Below, piece after piece: positions 58,276 through 64,000 of a stretch of 64,000 nt of DNA (position 1 is the stretch's first letter; each line of letters opens with the position of its first letter). The translations under genes were made by a program, and so were the position numbers. The stretch lies in the NCBI GenBank assembly GCA_964411985.1, contig CAYPNF010000032.1:34251-98250 (forward strand), in the 5' to 3' direction. The DNA comes from CAYPNF01 sp964411985 (GTDB taxonomy: Bacteria; Verrucomicrobiota; Verrucomicrobiia; Limisphaerales; J093). A model generated the notes under the pieces. That model saw nothing but the letters and a program-made list of their open reading frames with translations. It was not told the DNA's origin and did not search any database.

Positions 58276-59733
58276 ATGCAAAGACCTGGCCCCGTTGTTC
58301 TCTGGTTTCGAGCTGATCTACGACTCGCGGATCATCCAGCCTTGGACGCTGCACTGAAGCTGGGTCGGGACGTGGTCCCCGTCTTCATCTGGGGGCCTGA
58401 CGAGGAATCGCCTTGGCACCCCGGGGCGGCTTCGCGTTGGTGGCTGCATCATTCGCTGGAGTCGCTGGGGAAAGAGCTGCAACGGTGTGGATCTCATTTG
58501 CTGCTCCGCTCGGGCCCCACCCTCGGGGTACTACGAGACTTGGTGAACGAAACAGGCGCGTCGGCGGTCTTCTGGAGTCGACGGTATGAGCCGGTGGTGG
58601 CCCAACGTGATCAGGTCATCCAGCGTGCGCTAGAGGCTGAGGGGTTGCAGGTATCCACGTTCAACAGTTCCCTGCTCCATGAACCCTGGACTATCGAGAA
58701 TAAGAGCCGGAGACCCTTCCAAGTCTTCACGCCTTTTTGGCGTCACTGCCTTTCGGTTACCGAACCCGCGCAGCCTTCCCCAGCTCCGGGTTGTTTGCCA
58801 ACTCCGGCGAAGTGGCCGAAGTCGGAATCTCTCAGCTCATGGGGCCTCTTGCCGAAGCTCTCCTGGGCCAACGGTTTTTCCGCTGTCTGGAAACCCGGGT
58901 CGGCGGGAGCGTGGGAACACTTGGATCGTTTTCTAGGAAAAGCGCTGGCCACCTATGGTGAAGATCGAAACCGTCCTGATCTGGTTGGCACCTCACGGCT
59001 ATCCCCTCATCTCCACTTTGGCGAGATCGGCCCGCGGCAGGTTTGGCATGCCCTGCGTCGTCAGGGGGAGTTGCAGAACCCGCCGAACGCTTCCTGGAAG
59101 AGCGCTCAATTTCTGACGGAGATTGGCTGGCGTGAGTTTGCCTATCATCTGCTTCACCATTTTCCCCAAACACCCGAGCAACCGTTGCGCAAGGAGTTCG
59201 AGCGATTTCCCTGGGGGCGAAACGATGTTTGGCTTCGCGCCTGGCAAAAGGGGCGCACCGGGTATCCGCTGGTGGACGCGGGTCTCCGCGAGCTTTGGGC
59301 GACGGGTTGGATGCACAACCGTGTTCGCATGGTCGTCGCCTCGTTTTTGGTGAAACACCTCCAGATCTCCTGGGTGGAAGGGGCTCGTTGGTTTTGGGAT
59401 ACCCTGGTGGACGCCGACCTGGCGAGCAATACCCTTGGATGGCAGTGGACGGCTGGATGCGGTGCGGATGCTGCGCCCTATTTCCGAGTGTTCAACCCGG
59501 TGATGCAAGGAGAGAAGTTTGATCCCAAAGGCGACTACGTGCGCAAATGGGTACCGGAACTAGGCCGGATGCCGGATCGGTACCTCCATCAGCCGTGGAC
59601 GGCCCCTTCGGGAGTGCTTTCCGGAGCTGGGGTGCGTCTAGGGAAGGACTATTCTGAACCGTTGGTGAACCACGCGATTGCCCGGGAGGTGGCGCTGGAG
59701 GCTTTCAGCCGGATCAGCAGGTCGTCGTCTTGA
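58276..59733 (+). CDS. phrB: Deoxyribodipyrimidine photolyase
   Basis: A 485-residue class I CPD photolyase that repairs UV-induced pyrimidine dimers with light and FADH-. The N-terminal antenna domain starts VVLWFRADLRLADHPALDAA. The FAD-binding C-terminal half has GYPLVDAGLRELWATGWMHN, VASFLVKHLQISWVEGARWF, DADLASNTLGWQWTAGCG and RVFNPVMQGEKFDPKG, the standard signatures. Start ATG 58276 fits the antenna domain; a 27-residue extension upstream is open but not conserved. It converges on ligA with 9 bases between the stops. Confidence 0.96.
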   Translation: MQRPGPVVLWFRADLRLADHPALDAALKLGRDVVPVFIWGPDEESPWHPGAASRWWLHHSLESLGKELQRCGSHLLLRSGPTLGVLRDLVNETGASAVFWSRRYEPVVAQRDQVIQRALEAEGLQVSTFNSSLLHEPWTIENKSRRPFQVFTPFWRHCLSVTEPAQPSPAPGCLPTPAKWPKSESLSSWGLLPKLSWANGFSAVWKPGSAGAWEHLDRFLGKALATYGEDRNRPDLVGTSRLSPHLHFGEIGPRQVWHALRRQGELQNPPNASWKSAQFLTEIGWREFAYHLLHHFPQTPEQPLRKEFERFPWGRNDVWLRAWQKGRTGYPLVDAGLRELWATGWMHNRVRMVVASFLVKHLQISWVEGARWFWDTLVDADLASNTLGWQWTAGCGADAAPYFRVFNPVMQGEKFDPKGDYVRKWVPELGRMPDRYLHQPWTAPSGVLSGAGVRLGKDYSEPLVNHAIAREVALEAFSRISRSSS

Positions 59734-59742
59734 TCGGAGGGG

Positions 59743-61923
59743 TCAACCGGCGATATCCCCTTCCAGCAATTGGCGTAACTGGCCCTCGTCCAGGATGGGA
59801 ATGCCCAGGGTACGCGCCTTTTCGAGCTTGGAACCTGCGTCCTCGCCCGCAATCACAAAGTGTGTCTTCTTGCTCACGCTCCCACTGACTCGGCCTCCGT
59901 GGGACTCGATCATTTGCGTGGCCTCCTCCCGGGAGAGGGTGGGGAGGGTGCCCGTGAGGACGAAGGTCTTTCCGGCCAGGCTGCCAGCTTTGGCAGTTTG
60001 CTGGTGCAGGCTCGATTCCAAGTTCAACCCGGCGGCACGCAATTCCTCGAGCAGGTTCTGGTTCCTCGATTCAGCAAACCAGCGGACCAGGCTCGTTGCG
60101 ACGACCGGTCCCACATCGTCCACCCTCGTCAACTCCTCAAGGGTGGCGCCGCGGAGCGCGTCCAGGTTTCGAAACGCGCGCCCCAAGGCCTTGGCCACTC
60201 CTGCGCCGACGTGGAGGATGCCGAGTCCGAAAAGCAAGCGCCACAGATCCCGCTGCTTGCTCGCCTGCACAGCCTCCAGGAAATTTCGTGCCGACTTCTC
60301 GGCCATTCGTTCCAGACTGGCCACTTGGCCGATCTCCAGGGAATAGAGGTCAGCCACATCTCGGACTAACCCTTTCTTGACGAGTTGTGCCACGAGGACT
60401 TCGCCCCCCCCTTCGATGTCCATGGCACCCCTTGCGCACCAGTGCTCCACCCGTCCGCGGATTTGCGCGGGGCAATCGACATTCGTGCATCGCCAGACGA
60501 TCCCTGCCTCCCCTGAAAGGGAGTCGCTGCTGATCGAACCGCCGCACTCCGGACACTGCGTGGGAAACTCGAATGGTTGTTCCGCGCCGGTCCGTTCTTC
60601 CAGGACCACTTCCACGACGGCCGGAATGACCTCTCCCGCCTTCTCGATCACGACGAGATCTCCGACCCGGATATCCTTCCGGCGCATCTCGTCCCGGTTG
60701 TGAAGAGTGGCCCGGCTGATGGTGCTTCCGGCCAGGAATACTGGTTCAAGTTCGGCAACCGGGGTGAGTGCCCCGGTCCGGCCGACCTGAATGGTCACCG
60801 CGTTCAAACGCGTTCGGGCCTGTTCAGACGGGTACTTGAAGGCCATGGCCCAGCGGGGGGCTTTTGCCGTTGTGCCACATCGCTCGCGCAGGGCGATGTC
60901 ATTGAGCTTGATCACCGCCCCGTCGGTCTCATAGCCAAAGTCGTGACGAACCTGGTCCAGCTCGGCAATGGCGGCCAGGAGTTCGTCCAAGGTTCCGCAG
61001 ACCCAGCGTCGTTCGGGTGTGGGGAAACCCCATTGCTTGAGTCCATCAAGTAACTCCACTTGCGTGTGAGGACGCCAGAGCCCTTTGAGGTCACCCACTC
61101 CGTAGAGAACAATCCTGAGGGGGCGGGCGGCGGCGATGCGTGGGTCCAGCTGCTTCAATGTCCCTGCAGTCGCGTTGCGAGGGTTGACGAACAGGTCTTC
61201 TCCTTCGGCTTCGCGCTGCGCGTTCAAGCGGGCAAACCCGGAAGCATCGAGGTAGACCTCGCCGCGAACTTCGAGCACCTCCGGAAAGGCTCTCGGAGCA
61301 GTCAGGTTGCCGCCGAATAGATCGGGTTGCTCGGGGACCTTGCTACTTCCCGCCTTGAGGGTCAGGGGAACGCCGCGGATGGTGCGCAGGTTGGCACTGA
61401 TATCGTCCCCCGTGACACCGTCGCCACGCGTGGCCCCGACGGTGAACTTACCATTTTCGTAGCGCAAGGTGACAGCCACCCCGTCGATCTTCGGTTCCAC
61501 AGTCCAGACCAGCTTCTCGTTGGGGAGGAGTTTTTGTACGCGCCCGACGAAGTCCCTTACCTCGGCCTGAGAATAGGTGTTATCCAGACTCAGCATGGGG
61601 ACCGAATGCTGGAAGGGCCGAAACTCGGTGAGCGGTTTTCCCCCGACCCGCTGGGTGGGCGAGGAGGGTGTGATCAACTCGGGATGGAGGGTCTCCAGAT
61701 CCTTGAGTTCGCGATAGAGCCGGTCGTACTCGGCATCCGAGATCGTGGGTTTCGCCTCGACATAGTAAGCCCGGTCGTGGCTGGTGATCACCGCCACGAG
61801 TTCAGCATGCCGTTTGCGTTCCGCATCGGGTATCGTGCTCACACGCTCTATGCAAGGGGATTGTACGATCTTGCGCAAGGAATCTCCGGGGGTGGTCTGG
61901 ATGGTGGGATTCGGAGGCGGCAT
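59743..61923 (-). CDS. ligA: NAD+-dependent DNA ligase LigA
   Basis: A 726-residue ligase joining nicks during replication and repair. The N-terminal Ia domain (DRAYYVEAKPTISDAEYDRL) precedes the adenylation domain with the catalytic lysine in VEPKIDGVAVTLRYENG. The OB fold, a four-Cys zinc finger (CPECGGSISSDSLSG then CTNVDCPAQIR), HhH repeats and a C-terminal BRCT domain (LAGKTFVLTGTLPTLSREEA) follow. The frame stays open ~190 codons upstream but those residues look non-coding, so the ATG at 61923 is preferred. Gene order with the photolyase makes this a repair-related pair. Confidence 0.96.
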   Translation of the reverse strand: MPPPNPTIQTTPGDSLRKIVQSPCIERVSTIPDAERKRHAELVAVITSHDRAYYVEAKPTISDAEYDRLYRELKDLETLHPELITPSSPTQRVGGKPLTEFRPFQHSVPMLSLDNTYSQAEVRDFVGRVQKLLPNEKLVWTVEPKIDGVAVTLRYENGKFTVGATRGDGVTGDDISANLRTIRGVPLTLKAGSSKVPEQPDLFGGNLTAPRAFPEVLEVRGEVYLDASGFARLNAQREAEGEDLFVNPRNATAGTLKQLDPRIAAARPLRIVLYGVGDLKGLWRPHTQVELLDGLKQWGFPTPERRWVCGTLDELLAAIAELDQVRHDFGYETDGAVIKLNDIALRERCGTTAKAPRWAMAFKYPSEQARTRLNAVTIQVGRTGALTPVAELEPVFLAGSTISRATLHNRDEMRRKDIRVGDLVVIEKAGEVIPAVVEVVLEERTGAEQPFEFPTQCPECGGSISSDSLSGEAGIVWRCTNVDCPAQIRGRVEHWCARGAMDIEGGGEVLVAQLVKKGLVRDVADLYSLEIGQVASLERMAEKSARNFLEAVQASKQRDLWRLLFGLGILHVGAGVAKALGRAFRNLDALRGATLEELTRVDDVGPVVATSLVRWFAESRNQNLLEELRAAGLNLESSLHQQTAKAGSLAGKTFVLTGTLPTLSREEATQMIESHGGRVSGSVSKKTHFVIAGEDAGSKLEKARTLGIPILDEGQLRQLLEGDIAG

Positions 61924-62106
61924 ATTGCGTGACGCCGCTTCTTCCCCTCCCGTGTCGGCATCAGGCTTTCCCAAGGGTTCAGAAAGCGGTACTTCGCTTC
62001 GCTCCCCACCGCACTCCAAAACCTGGCGGACTTCCACGACCTCGGGTTTTGGAGTTGGCCGGGCGTGTGACTCCTTGGTAGCCTCGAACCAGTTCACGCC
62101 GATCTT

Positions 62107-63726
62107 ATGAAACGACGAGCCTTTCTTCAGTTTCTCGCTTTGGGGAGCTTTGCCTCGGTTGGCACCTTCCCCACGGGCAGGCTCCATGCCGCAGTTCCAG
62201 CCACCGGACGTTACTCCAAGGTGAAACGCCACGAACTGGAGGAGGTCAGCCTCTCCCAGCTGCAGGAGGACATGCAATCTGGGAGCCGGAGTGCTGAGCA
62301 GCTCGTTCGGTCTTATCGGGCACGGATCGAGAGGCTGGACCGAAAGGGTCCGCGGCTGAACGCGGTGATTGAACTCAACCCCGATGCGGAAGCTATCGCC
62401 CGGGCCCTGGACCAGGAGCGGAAGGCGAAAGGGCCCCGAGGTCCGTTGCATGGAATTCCGGTGCTGCTCAAGGACAACATCGATACCCATGACCGAATGT
62501 CGACGACGGCGGGATCTCGGGCGCTGGCTGGCTCAGTGCCTCCGCAGGATTCCTTTGTGGCCGCCAAACTGCGGGAAGCGGGGGCGGTGATCCTGGGCAA
62601 GACCAACATGAGTGAATGGGCCAACTTTCGCTCAACGCATTCCACGAGCGGCTGGAGCGGACGCGGTGGCCAAACCCGGAATCCCTATGTGCTCGATCGA
62701 AATCCCTCAGGGTCGAGTTCAGGGTCGGGAGTCGCAGTGTCTGCCAACCTTTGCCCCGTGGCCATCGGCACTGAAACCGACGGGTCGATCCTCTCGCCCT
62801 CCTCCTTCAACGGCATCGTTGGCCTCAAGCCCACTGTGGGCCTCGTCAGCCGAAGCGGGATCATTCCAATTTCTCAGACCCAGGATACGGCGGGGCCGAT
62901 GGCTCGATCTGTCCTGGACATTGCGATCCTGCTCACGGCTCTCGCTGGGAAGGATGCTCGGGATTCGGCTACGGCGTCCGTGCCAGACGGGGGTAGGCTG
63001 GACTACTCCGCGTTTCCCAGGGTTTCTGGTTTGCGGGGAGCTCGGATTGGTGTGGTGAGGAGCTACTTCGGACCCCACGCCGAAGCCGACCGGGTGGCGG
63101 AGTCGGCGATCGAGGTTCTGAAGGGTTTGGGTGCGGTCGTGACGGATCCGGTGGAGATCCCATCGGCTGGCAAGCTCTCTGGTCCGGAGATGGAGGTCCT
63201 TCTCTACGAATTCAAGGCGGGTCTGAATGCCTATTTTGCCGCGCTGGGCTCGCAGGCTTCGATTCGAGATCTGACCGCACTGATCGAGTACAACCGGGGC
63301 CATGCGGCTCAAGAGATGCCCTTCTTCGGACAGGAGCTACTCCTCCAAGCCGAGGGGAAGGGTCCGCTGACCGAGCCGCGGTACCTGGAAGCGTTGGCGG
63401 AATGTCGAAAGCTCTCCCGGGTGGAGGGGATAGATGGCACCATGGAAAAACATCAACTCGACGCGTTGTTGGCGCCGACCACGGGGCCGGCCCATGTTAC
63501 CGACTATGTGTACGGCGACCGTGACACTGGGGGAAGCACCTCACTCGCGGCAGTTGCGGGATATCCCAGCATCACTGTTCCAGCTGGATTTGTGTCTGGT
63601 CTGCCCGTGGGGGTATCGTTCTTTGGACGCGCCTTCAGTGAACTGAAAATGATCCAGTATGCTTACGCGTTCGAGCAAGCTACCCGGGTCCGTCGGCCAC
63701 CACAGCTTCTGCCAAACGTGAGTTGA
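62107..63726 (+). CDS. Amidase-signature hydrolase, exported
   Basis: A 539-residue enzyme of the amidase-signature family. The N-terminus (MKRRAFLQFLALGSFASVG) is a twin-arginine-like signal, so it probably acts outside the cytoplasm. The catalytic lysine lies in IPVLLKDNIDTHD at ~120; the signature GSSSGSGVAVSANLCPVAIG at ~200 contains the cis-Ser and nucleophile region (with GTETDGSILSP). A conserved block GTPxP-like substrate pocket is not obvious. Family members hydrolyse amides, indoleacetamide or act in GatA; a GatA role is unlikely because of the signal peptide. The gene is divergent from ligA. Confidence 0.9.
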   Translation: MKRRAFLQFLALGSFASVGTFPTGRLHAAVPATGRYSKVKRHELEEVSLSQLQEDMQSGSRSAEQLVRSYRARIERLDRKGPRLNAVIELNPDAEAIARALDQERKAKGPRGPLHGIPVLLKDNIDTHDRMSTTAGSRALAGSVPPQDSFVAAKLREAGAVILGKTNMSEWANFRSTHSTSGWSGRGGQTRNPYVLDRNPSGSSSGSGVAVSANLCPVAIGTETDGSILSPSSFNGIVGLKPTVGLVSRSGIIPISQTQDTAGPMARSVLDIAILLTALAGKDARDSATASVPDGGRLDYSAFPRVSGLRGARIGVVRSYFGPHAEADRVAESAIEVLKGLGAVVTDPVEIPSAGKLSGPEMEVLLYEFKAGLNAYFAALGSQASIRDLTALIEYNRGHAAQEMPFFGQELLLQAEGKGPLTEPRYLEALAECRKLSRVEGIDGTMEKHQLDALLAPTTGPAHVTDYVYGDRDTGGSTSLAAVAGYPSITVPAGFVSGLPVGVSFFGRAFSELKMIQYAYAFEQATRVRRPPQLLPNVS

Positions 63727-63740
63727 GCGAAGCTCAGGTG

Positions 63741-63875
63741 CTCGATGGCTCGCTGAGCCATCGAGTTGGGTGAGCCTGCCTCTTGGGTTGTGGGAGAGGT
63801 TGACTTTTGCCCCTCGGCGAGGGGCAAACCACCCGATGGAGGAAGGTGGTGGTCGATGGCTCGCCGAGCCGTCGA
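63741..63875. repeat. Pair of related extragenic palindromes after the amidase gene
   Basis: 63741-63765 is a perfect 11-base stem (CTCGATGGCTC/GAGCCATCGAG, loop gct). 63853-63875 repeats it with one mismatch (TCGATGGCTC/GAGCCGTCGA, loop gcc). Between them is the palindrome at 63809-63825. The last ~270 bases of the window have no gene. Confidence 0.75.
63809..63825. repeat. 17-base palindrome, copy 2
   Basis: gcccctcggcgaggggc, identical to the copy at 26469-26485, 37 kb away. Extragenic, REP-like. Confidence 0.75.
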
Positions 63876-64000
63876 GTTCAAAACACAGGAATTCGGAGTG
63901 AGGATGATGAAATGGGAGGGGCAAGGGGTGACCCACCTTGGAAAGACTAAGCCGTAACAATTCAATGAAGAACAGGAGTCAGCGGAGACAGCAGAGATCG

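Noticed and set aside
1..64000. CRISPR array
   Set aside because: No regularly spaced identical repeats of CRISPR size; the spaced hairpins at 7.6-13.7 kb are attC sites at irregular gene-length intervals.

Overview
The window looks like bacterial chromosome, moderately GC-rich, with single-copy housekeeping genes (ffh, guaA, rpmI-rplT, pheS, hemH, ligA). The Tat-exported Gfo/Idh/MocA protein, the ExeA/Wzc/Wza-type exopolysaccharide genes, the Lys/Ala-rich histone-H1-like protein and the zinc-ribbon Ser/Thr kinase suggest a Verrucomicrobiota or other PVC-group organism. That placement is an inference from gene content; no rRNA gene is present to settle it.

Layout. Bases 1-7.2 kb are accessory DNA: a cysteine-rich small protein, two minus-strand gene cassettes separated by an attC site, and a module of DUF1257 (Ycf35-like), DUF2997 and a small third protein in one operon, with a DUF7713 protein and a Ycf46-like AAA ATPase beside it. 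From 7.2 to 13.9 kb lies the main discovery: an array of about 12 same-strand gene cassettes punctuated by 11 attC recombination sites, with no integron integrase in the window (a CALIN, or the distal part of a large chromosomal integron). A second, inverted cassette fragment at 1.2-2.1 kb suggests rearrangement of a longer array. From 13.9 to 19.5 kb come a nucleoid-protein-like gene, an unknown protein, a membrane-anchored Ser/Thr kinase with an HQD catalytic motif, an ECF-type sigma/anti-sigma pair and a tRNA-Tyr-like 5' half.

From 19.5 kb on the DNA is mostly core chromosome: ffh and a family 2 glycosyltransferase; an Hsp20 chaperone; a Tat-exported oxidoreductase; a large membrane protein with an EF-hand loop; an exopolysaccharide export operon (ExeA-like ATPase, a Wzc-like/Wza-like fusion, a Wza-like lipoprotein); a POT peptide transporter; ferrochelatase; guaA; rpmI-rplT; pheS without pheT.

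From 39.0 to 46.1 kb is a compact hdrCBA-mvhDGA plus maturation-protease operon, encoding a soluble [NiFe]-hydrogenase/heterodisulfide-reductase-type complex of the kind that performs flavin-based electron bifurcation. Its small subunit gene mvhG carries a single-base frameshift in this sequence. Next come a long acyl-CoA-dehydrogenase-like protein and an ETF-quinone-oxidoreductase-like flavoprotein, together suggesting a second redox route. The rest holds a MASE1/PAS hybrid histidine kinase, a secreted Kelch-type protein, a VOC protein, a DUF4160 protein, a DNA photolyase, ligA and a Tat-exported amidase, ending in palindromic extragenic repeats.
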